64,000 bases of DNA from Azotobacter chroococcum (lineage in GTDB: Bacteria; Pseudomonadota; Gammaproteobacteria; Pseudomonadales; Pseudomonadaceae). Below are positions 1 through 11,811 of the stretch, one piece after another; positions within the stretch are counted from its first letter, which is position 1; every line of letters begins with the position of its first letter. A program made the position numbers and the translations under genes. The notes beneath the pieces are model-generated. The model saw nothing but the letters and a program-made list of their open reading frames with translations. It did not search any database and was not told the DNA's origin. Location of the stretch: the NCBI RefSeq assembly GCF_004339665.1, contig NZ_SMMU01000015.1, positions 42,603 through 106,602 on the forward strand, written 5' to 3'.

Positions 1-2
1 TG

Positions 3-479
3 GAGCCGTTCCCCATCGCCGAGCTGGCCCAGGACGTGGCGCAGAAGTTCGAGCTGCAGGCGGGCAACGCCGGGCTGCGGCTGCAGACGACGATCCCGCC
101 GGACGTGCCGGCGGTGCCGGCCGATATCGGCATGCTCGAACGGCTGCTGGAGAACCTCATCGAGAACGCCATGCGCCACACCCCGGCGGGCGGCGTGATC
201 GGCGTCGAGGTGGCGACCGTGGGGGAGGCGGTGGAGCTGCGGGTCAGCGATACCGGGCGGGGCATGGCGGCGGAGGAGCTGGCCCATGTGTTCGACCGCT
301 ACTACCGCGTCGACCGCGGCGAGGCCGCCGACGCCGGGCATGCCGGACTCGGCCTGGCGATCTGCCGGCGCATCGTCGAGCTGCATGGCGGCAGCATCCG
401 CGCCGAGAGTCGGCCCGGTGCCGGGACCTGTTTCGTCGTGCGCCTGCCGGTCGCCGCACCACAGCTCAGCGCAGGCTGA
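3..479 (+). CDS. Sensor histidine kinase, C-terminal ATPase domain (5' end outside window)
   Basis: This is the last 158 codons of a two-component sensor kinase; the gene starts before the window. The visible part is the HATPase_c domain that binds ATP for autophosphorylation. It shows the N box (NLIENAMRHTPAGG), the G1 box (DTGRGM) and the G2 box (GLGLAI), in the usual order and spacing. The dimerisation/His domain and the membrane sensor lie upstream, so the stimulus cannot be read. The reading frame is open from the first bases. The gene converges on the bufC-like gene and the two stop codons overlap by 14 bp. Its partner response regulator is presumably the gene before it. The copper link of the neighbouring buf-like genes makes a metal-responsive system possible, but that is inference. 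Confidence 0.93.
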   Translation, partial: EPFPIAELAQDVAQKFELQAGNAGLRLQTTIPPDVPAVPADIGMLERLLENLIENAMRHTPAGGVIGVEVATVGEAVELRVSDTGRGMAAEELAHVFDRYYRVDRGEAADAGHAGLGLAICRRIVELHGGSIRAESRPGAGTCFVVRLPVAAPQLSAG

Positions 480-1239
480 AATCGGCCAGGGTGGAGGCGA
501 GCAGATGACGTTGCAAAAAGGCCGCCAGATCGAGCGCCGGCGCCGTGCGCTGCAGCGCGGCGAACGCCGCGCCGAGCGGCTGGCCGTCGGCGAGCCGGCG
601 CAGCAGGGCGTATTCGCCGGGTTTCAGGGCGTCGAGCAGTACCTCGAAGCCGCTGCGCCGCACCAGCAGCGCGACACCGCCGCTAGCGAGGTCGAACCCC
701 TCGTCCCAGGCCACCCCCGGCTGGTGCAGCTGCCACAGGCGCCGCAGCGGCCAGGGCGAGGCGAGCAGGCGGCAGGCCGGGCTGACCCGGAAGCGCAGCC
801 GCGCCTGGGCGGCGGCCTCGACCGCGGCGAGCCGTTCGAGGGGGAAGGCTGGCGGCGCGGCGGCGTGGAACACCTCGTGGATCGCCCATTCCAGCCGGGC
901 CATGTCCGGCAGGTAGGGCAGGCCGGCGGCCGGGGCGAGGCCGGCGAGAAAGTCCGCGAAGTGCCGGCCGAAGTCGTGGATGTCGCCGCTGGTCGAGGGA
1001 TGCGCGCGGCGGTAGCGCTCCGCCGCCGCGGCGAAGAACTCCGCGCCGACCAGTTGCTCCAGCACCGGGTAGACCGCGCGCAGCGCCTCGCGGCCGTTGT
1101 GCCGGGCGTTGTTGCGGTACACCGCCAGGCGTTCCCCGGGGGCGATGCGGTCGGCCACCAGCAGCGGCAGCAACGCCGCGTCCTGCGGGGCGTCCAGCGC
1201 CGCCGCGAACAGCTCCTGCAGCTCACGCAGGGAGAGCAT
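466..1239 (-). CDS. bufC: BufC/HvfC-type putative DNA-binding-domain protein (DUF2063)
   Basis: A 257-residue protein of the DUF2063 family, the C partner of DUF692 enzymes in bufferin-type RiPP loci. The N-terminal domain carries the family hallmarks YRNNARHNGREALRAVYPV (about residues 40-58), followed by the conserved G-x-x-F and a His-Pro-S-x-S-x-D-I-x-x-F block (HPSTSGDIHDFGRHF). The C-terminal half is the variable second domain. Two ATGs are adjacent (1242 and 1239); the second is preferred because the GGAGGT Shine-Dalgarno lies 5 nt before it. The start overlaps the end of bufB by 17 bp, so the pair is translationally coupled. In characterised systems BufC works with BufB on a small copper-binding precursor; no such precursor is visible here. 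Family assignment is firm, substrate unknown. Confidence 0.82.
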   Translation of the reverse strand: MLSLRELQELFAAALDAPQDAALLPLLVADRIAPGERLAVYRNNARHNGREALRAVYPVLEQLVGAEFFAAAAERYRRAHPSTSGDIHDFGRHFADFLAGLAPAAGLPYLPDMARLEWAIHEVFHAAAPPAFPLERLAAVEAAAQARLRFRVSPACRLLASPWPLRRLWQLHQPGVAWDEGFDLASGGVALLVRRSGFEVLLDALKPGEYALLRRLADGQPLGAAFAALQRTAPALDLAAFLQRHLLASTLADFSLR

Positions 1240-2068
1240 CATGCACCTCCAGCAAGCGTTCCGCCGTGGCCGCCTCGGCCAGCAGCACGGCCAGTTCCGG
1301 GATGTCGGTGTCCCATTCGATCAGCGTCGGCTGGCGCCCGAAGCGGCGCAGGGCGAGCCGGTACAGTGCCCACACCGGCGGTGCCACGCGGCTGCCGTGG
1401 GTGTCGACGAGCAGCTCGCCGGCGCGGTCGAAGCCGGCCAGATGGATCTCGCCCACCGCCGCCGGCGGGATGTCGGCGAGAAAGCCGGCGGGATCGAAGC
1501 CATGGTTCATCGCGCTGACGTAGAGGTTGTTCACGTCGAGCAGCACGCCGCAGCCGGTTTCGCTGGCGAGGGCGGCGAGGAACTGCGCCTCGCCGAGACT
1601 GGAGTGGCGAAAGCGCAGGTAGCTGGAGATGTTCTCGACCAGGATCTGCCGGCCGAGCCTGTCCTGCACCTGGCGCACATGGGCGGCGACCACCGCCAGC
1701 GCCTCCTCGGTGTAGGGCAGCGGCAGCAGGTCGTTGAGGTGGCGGCCGGGGATCGCGCCCCAGCTCAGGTGCTCGGACACCCGCGCCGGCTCGATGCGCC
1801 GCACCAGCGCCGCGAGGCGGGCGAGGTGGGTGCGGTCGAGAGGCTGCGCCGAGCCCAGCGACAGGCCGACGCCGTGCAGGCTCAGCGGGTAGTGGCCGCG
1901 AGCGCGCTCCAGATAGTGCAGCGGCTGGCCATCGCCGAAGTAGTTCTCGCTGTGCACTTCCAGCCAGCCGATATCCGGCAGTTCGGCGAGCAGCTGGCGA
2001 TAGTGCGGGGCGCGCAGGCCGATCCCGGCGCGGGCCGGCAGGCGGGGGGGAGGGCTGGAGGGGATCAT
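1223..2068 (-). CDS. bufB: BufB/MbnB-type multinuclear iron enzyme (DUF692)
   Basis: A 281-residue DUF692 (TIM-barrel) protein related to MbnB and BufB, non-haem multinuclear iron oxygenases that modify cysteines of peptide precursors. Metal-ligand motifs are visible in order: EVHSEN, SEHLSW, ENISSYL, LLDVNNLYVSAMNHG, EIHLAG and DTHG. The start is ATG 2068 with AGGAG six bases upstream; an ATG 54 bp further out would add a proline-rich tail not typical of the family. It overlaps bufC. The 122 bp upstream, shared with the divergent PAS-GAF gene, is too short for the usual precursor gene (bufA), so the locus is an orphan BC pair or acts on a precursor encoded elsewhere. Confidence 0.85.
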   Translation of the reverse strand: MIPSSPPPRLPARAGIGLRAPHYRQLLAELPDIGWLEVHSENYFGDGQPLHYLERARGHYPLSLHGVGLSLGSAQPLDRTHLARLAALVRRIEPARVSEHLSWGAIPGRHLNDLLPLPYTEEALAVVAAHVRQVQDRLGRQILVENISSYLRFRHSSLGEAQFLAALASETGCGVLLDVNNLYVSAMNHGFDPAGFLADIPPAAVGEIHLAGFDRAGELLVDTHGSRVAPPVWALYRLALRRFGRQPTLIEWDTDIPELAVLLAEAATAERLLEVHDALPA

Positions 2069-2190
2069 GCTCGCTCCTGGGGGCGGTGGCGGTTGCGATC
2101 CAGTCTGCGCGGCGGGGATCACGAAAGCGTCACGGAAGGATCAAGGTTTTCTCCGTCGGCGCGAAGCAAGCGGGCACGGGAGGAGCGGAC

Positions 2191-3384
2191 ATGAGCCTGG
2201 AACGCCGAATCCTGCTGCCGGCGGCGCTCTGGGCGCTGCTCCTGCTGGCCGTTCTGGCCTGGGCGGACTGGCCGCGCCTGGCCGCGCCGGGCCTGCTCGC
2301 GGTGGGGCTGGCGCTGTGGCTGGCGCTGCTCGCGCTGGCGCTGCGCCGGCAGGTCCGCCGGCCGCTGGCGGAGCTCGTCCGCGGCTGCGAGGCGCCGGCG
2401 GCGGACGGCGACGACTTCGCCCGTCTCGCCGCCGGCCTGCGTGCGCTGCACGAGCGGCTGGAGGCGCAGCAGGCCGAACTGGCGCGGCTCGGCGAACGCT
2501 GTGCGCAGGCCGAGCGGGCCTGCAAGCTCAGCGAGGAGCGCTTCGCCCTGGCCCTGCGCGGCGCTGGCGACGGCCTCTGGGAGCGCGATCTGGACAACGG
2601 CCGGCTGGTCCTCTCGGCGCGCTGGAAGAGCATGCTGGGCTACGCCGAGGAGGAGTTTCCCGACCGCCTGGAGGTCTGGCGCGAGCATGTCCACCCCCAG
2701 GACCTGATCGCCGTCGAGATCGCCCTGGATTCCCATCTGCAGGGCGCCCTGCCGCGCTACGAGTGCCAGTACCGCGTCCGCCACAGGGACGGCCGCTACC
2801 GCTGGCTGCTGTCGCGCGGCTGCGCGCTGCGCCATGCCAACGGCCGCGCCTACCGGATGGTCGGCCTGGACACCGACGTCAGTCCGATCAAGCGGGTCGA
2901 GCACATCCTCGAGGAAGTGGTCGAGGGCACCGCCGGCACCTACGGCGAGGACTTCTTCCAGCGCCTGGTGCAGCACTTCGCCGGCGCCCTCGAGGTGTCC
3001 TGCGCCTTCATCACCGAATGCGCCGACCAGCCGCCGACCCGGGTGCGCACCCTGGCCTTCTGGTCCGACGACCGCTTCCTCGACAACCTGGAGTACGACC
3101 TGCCCGGCACGCCCTGCGAGGCGGTGATCCGCGACGGGCTGACCTGCTTTCATCCGGCGGCCCTGGCCCGCAAGTTCCCGGTGGAGGAGGGTTTCCAGAG
3201 CTATATCGGCATACCGATCTTCGGCCGCGACGGCGGCGTGCTCGGCCACCTGGCCTTCCTCGACCGGCGGCCGATGGATGGCGGGATGCTGGTCGACGCG
3301 GTGTTCCGCCTGTTCGCCGCCCGCGCCGCCGCCGAGCTGGAGCGCAAGGCCATGGCCGGGGCGCTGGCGCAGCGTTTCGGTTGA
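2191..3384 (+). CDS. Membrane-anchored PAS-GAF sensor protein without output domain
   Basis: A 397-residue protein. Two hydrophobic segments (about residues 7-23 and 27-48) are followed by a HAMP-like/coiled-coil stretch (about 50-110), a PAS domain of the PAS_3 type (about 112-240; start near LSEERFALAL, end near RMVGLDTDVSPIKRV) and a GAF domain (about 250-390). It ends shortly after GAF with ALAQRFG. There is no kinase, GGDEF, EAL, HD-GYP or methyl-accepting domain, so it may sense through GAF/PAS and act through a partner, or be a truncated signalling protein. Start ATG 2191 is chosen because GGGAGGAG lies just upstream and the hydrophobic N-terminus then begins normally. It lies 51 bp before hutU on the same strand, so it may share transcripts with the hut genes. 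Confidence 0.75.
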   Translation: MSLERRILLPAALWALLLLAVLAWADWPRLAAPGLLAVGLALWLALLALALRRQVRRPLAELVRGCEAPAADGDDFARLAAGLRALHERLEAQQAELARLGERCAQAERACKLSEERFALALRGAGDGLWERDLDNGRLVLSARWKSMLGYAEEEFPDRLEVWREHVHPQDLIAVEIALDSHLQGALPRYECQYRVRHRDGRYRWLLSRGCALRHANGRAYRMVGLDTDVSPIKRVEHILEEVVEGTAGTYGEDFFQRLVQHFAGALEVSCAFITECADQPPTRVRTLAFWSDDRFLDNLEYDLPGTPCEAVIRDGLTCFHPAALARKFPVEEGFQSYIGIPIFGRDGGVLGHLAFLDRRPMDGGMLVDAVFRLFAARAAAELERKAMAGALAQRFG

Positions 3385-3435
3385 GCCCGGATGCGGCGGC
3401 TATGCTTGAGGCAGGCCGTAGCGCGAGGTGTTCCC

Positions 3436-5115
3436 ATGGGCGACTCCTTCCACCCGTACCGCGACGTCGAGATCCGCGCCCCGCGCGGCACGGCGCTGAA
3501 CGCCAGGAGCTGGCTCTGCGAGGCGCCGCTGCGCCTGTTGATGAACAACCTCGACCCCGAGGTGGCCGAGAACCCGAAGGAGCTGGTGGTCTACGGCGGC
3601 ATCGGCCGGGCGGCGCGCAACTGGGAGTGCTTCGACAGGATCGTCGAGACGCTGAAGAACCTGGCGGACGACGAGACCCTGCTGATCCAGTCGGGCAAGC
3701 CGGTGGGGGTGTTCCGCACCCACCGCGACGCGCCGCGGGTGCTGCTCGCCAATTCCAACCTGGTGCCGCACTGGGCCACCTGGGAACACTTCCACGAGCT
3801 GGACGCCAAAGGCCTGGCCATGTACGGGCAGATGACCGCCGGCAGCTGGATCTACATCGGCAGCCAGGGCATCGTCCAGGGCACCTATGAAACCTTCGTC
3901 GAGGCCGGCCGCCAGCATTATGCCGGCGACCTGCGCGGGCGCTGGCTGCTCAGCGCCGGCCTGGGCGGCATGGGCGGCGCGCAGCCGCTGGCGGCGACCC
4001 TGGCCGGGGCCTGCGCGCTGCTCGTCGAGTGCCAGCAGAGCCGCATCGATTTTCGCCTGCACACCGGCTATCTGGACGAGCAGGCGCGCGACCTGGACGA
4101 CGCCCTGGCGCGCATCGCCCGTTACACCGGCGAGGGCCGGGCGGTGTCGGTCGGCCTGCTCGGCAACGCCGCCGAGGTGCTGCCGGAACTGGTGCGCCGC
4201 GGCGTGCGCCCGGATCTGCTCACCGACCAGACCAGCGCCCACGACCCGCTCAACGGCTACCTGCCCAGGGGCTGGAGCTGGGCCGAGTACCGCGAGCGCG
4301 CCGCCCGCGAGCCGGCCGCGACCGTCAAGGCGGCCAAACAGTCGATGGCCGGGCACGTGCGCGCCATGCTGGCCTTCCACGCGCAGGGCGTGCCGGTGTT
4401 CGACTACGGCAACAACATCCGCCAGATGGCCCTGGACGAGGGGGTGGAGAACGCCTTCGCCTTTCCCGGCTTCGTCCCGGCCTATATCCGCCCGTTGTTC
4501 TGTCGCGGCATCGGCCCGTTCCGCTGGGTGGCGCTGTCCGGGGAGGCCGAGGACATCCATCGCACCGACGCCCGGGTCAAGGAGCTGATCCCCGGCGATC
4601 CGCACCTGCACCGCTGGCTGGACATGGCCCGCGAGCGCATCCGTTTCCAGGGCCTGCCGGCACGCATCTGCTGGGTCGGCCTCGGCCAGCGCGCCAGGCT
4701 TGGCCTGGCCTTCAACGAGATGGTCAGAAGCGGCGAGCTCAAGGCGCCGGTGGTCATCGGCCGCGACCATCTCGACTCCGGCTCGGTGGCCAGCCCCAAC
4801 CGCGAAACCGAGGCCATGCGCGACGGCTCGGACGCGGTGTCCGACTGGCCGCTGCTCAACGCCCTGCTGAATACCGCGAGTGGCGCCACCTGGGTGTCCC
4901 TGCACCACGGCGGCGGGGTCGGCATGGGCTACTCGCAACATGCCGGCATGGCGATCGTCTGCGACGGCAGCGACGAAGCGGCGGCGCGGATCGCCCGGGT
5001 GCTGCACAACGACCCGGCCAGCGGGGTGATGCGCCATGCCGACGCCGGCTACCCGGAGGCCATCGCCTGCGCGCGCGAGCAGGGGTTGAACTTGCCGATG
5101 CTGGGGGATTCCTGA
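3436..5115 (+). CDS. hutU: Urocanate hydratase
   Basis: Urocanase, the second enzyme of histidine degradation, converts urocanate to 4-imidazolone-5-propionate using tightly bound NAD in the cytosol. The 559 residues match the family's usual 555-560. Diagnostic stretches are [46 protein letters not shown] (NAD-binding glycine motif), [29 protein letters not shown] and the C-terminal [21 protein letters not shown] 3436 gives the standard N-terminus; an upstream in-frame ATG at 3391 would add 15 atypical residues. hutI follows after a REP pair. hutH, the first enzyme, is not in the window. Confidence 0.97.
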   Translation: MGDSFHPYRDVEIRAPRGTALNARSWLCEAPLRLLMNNLDPEVAENPKELVVYGGIGRAARNWECFDRIVETLKNLADDETLLIQSGKPVGVFRTHRDAPRVLLANSNLVPHWATWEHFHELDAKGLAMYGQMTAGSWIYIGSQGIVQGTYETFVEAGRQHYAGDLRGRWLLSAGLGGMGGAQPLAATLAGACALLVECQQSRIDFRLHTGYLDEQARDLDDALARIARYTGEGRAVSVGLLGNAAEVLPELVRRGVRPDLLTDQTSAHDPLNGYLPRGWSWAEYRERAAREPAATVKAAKQSMAGHVRAMLAFHAQGVPVFDYGNNIRQMALDEGVENAFAFPGFVPAYIRPLFCRGIGPFRWVALSGEAEDIHRTDARVKELIPGDPHLHRWLDMARERIRFQGLPARICWVGLGQRARLGLAFNEMVRSGELKAPVVIGRDHLDSGSVASPNRETEAMRDGSDAVSDWPLLNALLNTASGATWVSLHHGGGVGMGYSQHAGMAIVCDGSDEAAARIARVLHNDPASGVMRHADAGYPEAIACAREQGLNLPMLGDS

Positions 5116-5142
5116 TGCCGGCCTGCTGCAGGCGCGCCAGGG

Positions 5143-5194
5143 GCCAGCTTGCTGGCGATCCATGACAGCGAAAAAGCATCGCCAGCAAGCTGGC
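5143..5194. repeat. Paired REP palindrome between hutU and hutI
   Basis: A perfect 17-bp inverted repeat (GCCAGCTTGCTGGCGAT and its complement) separated by 18 bp, followed by the GGCTCCTGCGGGAG tail typical of Pseudomonas REP elements. Such pairs sit in intergenic DNA and can stabilise the upstream mRNA end or lower downstream expression. Confidence 0.85.
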
Positions 5195-5237
5195 TCCTGC
5201 GGGAGTGGCGGTGGCGATCAAGGAGAGTCGTCCGACC

Positions 5238-6449
5238 ATGACCTACACCCGCTGCTGGTACCACTGCCACGCCGCCACCATGAAGGGCGGGCACTATTCG
5301 GTGATCGAGGATGCCGCGATCGTCGTGCGCGGCGAGCGGATCGCCTGGATCGGCCCGCGCGAGGCCCTGCCGCCCGGCGCCGCCGAGGCCGTCGACCTCG
5401 GCGGCGCCTGGGTCACGCCGGGACTGATCGACTGCCACACCCATCTGGCGTTCGCCGGCGAGCGCAGCGCCGAGTTCGAGCTGCGTCTGGAGGGCGCCAG
5501 CTACGCCGAGATCGCCGCGCATGGCGGCGGCATCGCCAGCACGGTACGCGCCACCCGCGCGGCCAGCGAGGAGCAGTTGCTGGACAGCGCCCTGCGCCGC
5601 GCCCGTCAGTTGCTGTGCGACGGAGTGACCTGCCTGGAGGTGAAGTCCGGCTACGGCCTCGACCTGCCCGGCGAGCGCAAGCTGCTGCGCGTCGCCCGCC
5701 AGCTCGCCGGGCGCCTGCCGCTGACGGTGCGCGCCACCTGCCTGGCCGCCCATGCGGTGCCGCCGGAATACGCCGGGCGTGCTGACGACTACATCGCCCA
5801 TGTCTGCGACGAGCTGCTGCCGGCGCTGGCCGAAGAGGGGCTGGTGGACGCGGTGGATGCCTACTGCGAGCATCTGGCCTTCTCGCCGGCGCAGGTCGAG
5901 CGGCTGTTCCGCGCCGCCAGCGCCCTGCGCCTGCCGGTCAAGCTGCACGCCGAGCAGCTTTCCGCGCAGGGCGGCGCGCAGCTCGCGGCGCGTTACCGGG
6001 CGCTGTCCGCCGATCACCTGGAGTATGCCGGCGAGACCGACGTCGCCGCCCTGGCGGCGGCGGGCACGGTGGCGGTGCTGCTGCCGGCGGCCTTCTACCT
6101 GCTGCGCGAGCGCCAGTTGCCGCCGGTCGAGGCGCTGCGCCGGCACGGCGTGCCGATGGCCGTGGCCAGCGACCTCAACCCCGGCACCGCGCCGGTGCTG
6201 TCGCTGCGCCTGATGCTGGCCATGGCCTGCACGTCGTTCGGCCTGACGCCGGAGGAAGCGCTGGCCGGCGTCACCCTGCACGCGGCCCGCGCGCTCGGTC
6301 TGGTGGACAGCCATGGCAGTCTCGAAGTCGGCAAGTACGCCGATTTCGTCGCCTGGGACATCCATCGCCCGGCCGAACTGGCCTATTGGCTGGGCGGCGA
6401 GCTGCCCAGACAGGTCGTGTTCCACGGACTGGAGGTCACCCATGGATGA
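5238..6449 (+). CDS. hutI: Imidazolonepropionase
   Basis: Hydrolyses 4-imidazolone-5-propionate to N-formimino-L-glutamate, step three of histidine catabolism, with an amidohydrolase-fold metal centre. The 403 residues fit the family (about 400-405). Metal and substrate motifs: [12 protein letters not shown] (H-x-H), [34 protein letters not shown], and [10 protein letters not shown] near the C-terminus. Start ATG 5238 gives the usual [13 protein letters not shown] N-terminus; an AAGGAG lies a little far upstream (about 13 nt). The 3' end overlaps hutG by 8 bp, so the two are co-translated. Confidence 0.97.
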   Translation: MTYTRCWYHCHAATMKGGHYSVIEDAAIVVRGERIAWIGPREALPPGAAEAVDLGGAWVTPGLIDCHTHLAFAGERSAEFELRLEGASYAEIAAHGGGIASTVRATRAASEEQLLDSALRRARQLLCDGVTCLEVKSGYGLDLPGERKLLRVARQLAGRLPLTVRATCLAAHAVPPEYAGRADDYIAHVCDELLPALAEEGLVDAVDAYCEHLAFSPAQVERLFRAASALRLPVKLHAEQLSAQGGAQLAARYRALSADHLEYAGETDVAALAAAGTVAVLLPAAFYLLRERQLPPVEALRRHGVPMAVASDLNPGTAPVLSLRLMLAMACTSFGLTPEEALAGVTLHAARALGLVDSHGSLEVGKYADFVAWDIHRPAELAYWLGGELPRQVVFHGLEVTHG

Positions 6450-7251
6450 GGTTCTCGAATTCAGCCGCGGCCGGGTGCCGCTGTTGATCAGCATTCCCCA
6501 CGCCGGCACCCGCCTGACGCCCGAGGTCGAGGCCGCCCTGGTGCCGCGCGCCCGCTGCCTGCCGGACACCGACCGCTACCTGCCGCGGCTCTACGAGTTC
6601 GCCGCCGGGCTGGGCGTCAGCCTGCTGGTGGGGCGCTATTCGCGCTACGTGGTGGACCTCAACCGGCCGCCCGACGACAGCCTGCTGTACACCGTGCCGG
6701 GCACCGGGCTGTTTCCCGCGACCTTTCTCGACGGCACGCCGCTGTTCCTGCCGGGGCAGGAGCCGGACGCCACGCAGCGGGCCGGCTATCTTGAGCAGGT
6801 CTGGAGGCCCTACCACGCCACCCTGGCGCAGGAGCTGGCGCGGCTGAAGGCGGAATTCGGCTACGCGCTGCTGTTCGATGCCCACTCGATCCGCTCCGAG
6901 GTGCCCTGGCTGTTCGAGGGCCGCCTGCCGGACCTCAACCTGGGCACCCATTGCGGCGCCAGCTGCGCGGCGGAGCTGGCCGAGCGGCTGATGGCGGTGT
7001 GCGCGGCGGCCGAGGGCTACAGCCGGGTGCTCGACGGGCGCTTCACCGGCGGCTACATCACCCGTCATTACGGGCGGCCGGGGGAGGGCATCCACGCTGT
7101 GCAGCTGGAGCTGGTCCAGTGCCGCTACATGGAGGAGGACGAGCCCTTCCGCTACCGCGAGGATCTCGCCGCGCCGACCCGCGTGGTGCTGCGCGCGCTG
7201 CTGGAAGCTATGCTGGCCTGGGGTCGGGAGCAGGGCCGAGGCGATCGGTGA
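6442..7251 (+). CDS. hutG: N-formylglutamate deformylase
   Basis: 269 residues of the N-formylglutamate amidohydrolase family, which releases formate and glutamate at the end of the five-step histidine route found in pseudomonads. Signature segments: [16 protein letters not shown] at the N-terminus, [48 protein letters not shown] and [22 protein letters not shown]. Its presence implies the formylglutamate pathway, which also needs HutF (formiminoglutamate deiminase); hutF is not in the window. The ATG lies inside the last codons of hutI with GGAGG upstream. Confidence 0.96.
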   Translation: MDEVLEFSRGRVPLLISIPHAGTRLTPEVEAALVPRARCLPDTDRYLPRLYEFAAGLGVSLLVGRYSRYVVDLNRPPDDSLLYTVPGTGLFPATFLDGTPLFLPGQEPDATQRAGYLEQVWRPYHATLAQELARLKAEFGYALLFDAHSIRSEVPWLFEGRLPDLNLGTHCGASCAAELAERLMAVCAAAEGYSRVLDGRFTGGYITRHYGRPGEGIHAVQLELVQCRYMEEDEPFRYREDLAAPTRVVLRALLEAMLAWGREQGRGDR

Positions 7252-7478
7252 GGCGCTTCGCGCTGCCGACGGCGCGCCGTCGACGGCACGTAAGCCATTG
7301 TTTAAACTCGCTCTGTGAGTCGTATACCCCTCATGCGAGTGTGCCTTTCCACCTCGCGCACCCACTGTCCGGACTTCCCCGCAGGACAACCGTCGGGGCC
7401 TGGACGCAGCGGACGGCACGTCTCGCTGGAAACGAAACGTCACTCCCCAATACCTCCAACAACAAGGAGCTTCACTTC

Positions 7479-8594
7479 ATGACGATGGTGAGAAAAGGCA
7501 TGCTGGCTTTCGCGGTGTCCGCCGCGCTGGGCCTGTCCTCCCTGGCCCAGGCCGACATCCTGATCGGCGTCGCCGGTCCGCACACCGGCCCGAATGCCGC
7601 CTTTGGCGAGCAGTACTGGCGCGGGGCTAGCCAGGCCGCGGCCGACATCAACGCCGCCGGCGGCATCAACGGCGAGCCGATCAAGCTGGTCAAGGGCGAC
7701 GACGCCTGCGAACCCAAGCAGGCCGTCTCGGTGGCCAACCGCCTGGTCGACCAGGACAAGGTCGCCGCGGTGATCGGCCACTTCTGTTCCTCCTCGACCA
7801 TCCCGGCCTCCGAGGTCTACGACGAGGCGGGCATCCTCACCATCACCCCCGGCTCGACCAACCCGCAGGTCACCGAGCGCGGCCTGACCGGCATGTTCCG
7901 CATGTGCGGCCGCGACGACCAGCAGGGCCAGGTCGCCGCCGACTTCATCGTCGACACCCTGAAGGGCAAGCGGGTGGCGGTCATCCACGACAAGGACACC
8001 TACGGCCAGGGCATCGCCGACTCCGCGCGCGCCCAGCTGAGCAAGCGCGGCGTCGCCGCGGTGCTCTACGAGGGCCTGACCCGCGGCGAGAAGGACTTCA
8101 ACGCGCTGGTCACCAAGCTGCGCGGCGCCAACGTCGACGTGGTCTACTTCGGCGGCCTGCACACCGAGGCCGGCCCGCTGCTGCGGCAGATGCGCGAGCA
8201 GGGCCTGACCGCCAGCTTCGTCTCCGGCGACGGCGTCGTCACCGACGAGCTGGTCACCACCGCCGGCGGCCCGCAGTACGTCAAGGGCGCCTTCATGACC
8301 TTCGGCGCCGACCCGCGCAAGATCCCCGACGGCCAGGCGCTGGTCGAGAAGCTGCGCGCCGGCGGTTACGAGCCGGAGGGCTACACCCTGTACGCCTACG
8401 CTTCGCTGCAGGCGCTGGCCGCGGCCTTCAACGCGGTCGGCAAGACCGATTCGGAAAAGGCCGCCGAGTGGCTGAAGAGCCATCCGGTGGCGACCGTGAT
8501 GGGCACCAAGGAGTGGGATGCCAAGGGTGACCTGAAGGTCAGCGACTACGTGATCTACGAGTGGGACGACCAGGGCAAGTATCACCAGAAGTGA
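7479..8594 (+). CDS. livJ: Branched-chain-amino-acid-type ABC transporter, periplasmic binding protein
   Basis: A 371-residue binding protein of the LivJ/BraC family that captures Leu/Ile/Val or related amino acids and delivers them to the LivHM channel. It begins with a clear signal peptide (MTMVRKGMLAFAVSAALGLS...AQA, cleavage near residue 25), then ADILIGVAGPHTGPNAAFG, the typical first strand. Other family blocks: DDACEPKQAV, VIGHFCSSSTIPASEVY, DKDTYGQGIAD, and EWDDQGKYHQK at the C-terminus. AAGGAG lies 10 nt before ATG 7479. The 227-bp upstream gap after hutG is long enough for a separate promoter. Substrate preference cannot be read from sequence; the hut neighbours leave open a histidine-related ligand. 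Confidence 0.93.
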   Translation: MTMVRKGMLAFAVSAALGLSSLAQADILIGVAGPHTGPNAAFGEQYWRGASQAAADINAAGGINGEPIKLVKGDDACEPKQAVSVANRLVDQDKVAAVIGHFCSSSTIPASEVYDEAGILTITPGSTNPQVTERGLTGMFRMCGRDDQQGQVAADFIVDTLKGKRVAVIHDKDTYGQGIADSARAQLSKRGVAAVLYEGLTRGEKDFNALVTKLRGANVDVVYFGGLHTEAGPLLRQMREQGLTASFVSGDGVVTDELVTTAGGPQYVKGAFMTFGADPRKIPDGQALVEKLRAGGYEPEGYTLYAYASLQALAAAFNAVGKTDSEKAAEWLKSHPVATVMGTKEWDAKGDLKVSDYVIYEWDDQGKYHQK

Positions 8595-8614
8595 CGACCG
8601 CCCAGGCCGGGTAG

Positions 8615-8689
8615 GGTGGAAAACGACCGCCGGTCCTTTCCACCTTCCAGCTGCGGTCCGGTGGAAAACCGCTGCGCAGGTTTTCCACC
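8615..8689. repeat. Two GTGGAAA hairpins between livJ and livH
   Basis: Two inverted repeats lie back to back: GTGGAAA (8616-8622) with TTTCCAC (8637-8643), and a perfect 11-bp pair GGTGGAAAACC (8660-8670) with GGTTTTCCACC (8679-8689) around an 8-nt loop. Similar GTAGGGTGGAAAAC elements are common between genes in pseudomonads. The position just after livJ suits attenuation or mRNA stabilisation, which would give an excess of binding protein over permease (inference). Confidence 0.7.
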
Positions 8690-8744
8690 CTGCGGCGCAG
8701 TGCAGCCGAACCCTCCATGAACCGCCCATAGACGAGACTTACGC

Positions 8745-10935
<2,191 letters not shown>

Positions 10936-10939
<4 letters not shown>

Positions 10940-11811
10940 GCGGCGACGAGATCCTCCGCGTCGAGCACCTGTCCATGCAGTTCGGCGGCATCCGCGCGCT
11001 GCACGACGTCAGCCTGGGCGTCAGGCGCCACTCCATCACCGCGCTGATCGGCCCCAACGGCGCCGGCAAGACCACGGTGTTCAACTGCCTGACCGGCTTC
11101 TACCGGGCCACCGGCGGCAGCATTCGCCTGCATGCCCGCGGCCGCAGCACCGACGTGCTGCAGGTGCTCGGCGAGCCGTTCCGCGCGGGCGACTTCGTCA
11201 ACCCGCGGCGCTTCGCCAGCCGCCTGCGCTACAAGCTGTTCGGCGGCACCCACCTGGTCAACCGCGCCGGGCTGGCGCGGACCTTCCAGAACATCCGGCT
11301 GTTCCGCGAGATGTCGGTGCTGGAGAATCTGCTGGTGGCCCAGCATCTGTGGGTCAACCGCAACCTGCTGGCCGGCATCCTCAACACCCGGGGCTTCCGG
11401 CGGGCCGAAGAGCAGGCCCTGGAGCACGCCTTCTACTGGCTGGAGGTGGTCGATCTGGCCGACTGCGCCAACCGCCTGGCCGGCGAGCTGTCCTACGGCC
11501 AGCAGCGCCGCCTGGAGATCGCCCGGGCCATGTGCACCCGGCCGCAGCTCCTCTGCCTGGACGAGCCGGCCGCCGGCCTCAATCCGGCAGAAACCGCCGC
11601 GCTCAGCCGGATCATCCGCACCCTGCGCGACACGCACGAAGTCACCGTGCTGCTGATCGAGCACGACATGGGCCTGGTGATGGGCATTTCCGACCACATC
11701 CTGGTGCTCGACCACGGCGAGCTGATCGCCGAAGGTCCGCCCGCGGCGATCCGCCACGATCCCAAGGTGATCGCCGCCTACCTGGGCGCCGACGAGGAGG
11801 AGCTGGCATGA
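10936..11811 (+). CDS. livG: Branched-chain-amino-acid-type ABC transporter ATPase LivG
   Basis: 291-residue cytoplasmic ATPase. Walker A is GPNGAGKTT (about residues 37-45), the ABC signature is LSYGQQRR, Walker B is LLCLDEPAAGLNP and the switch His is in IEHDMGLVMGISD. The long insertion between Walker A and the Q-loop (about residues 60-115, including TFQNIRLFREMSVLENLLVA afterwards) is characteristic of LivG/BraF. It forms a heterodimer with LivF under LivHM. ATGA overlaps couple it to livM and livF. Confidence 0.95.
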
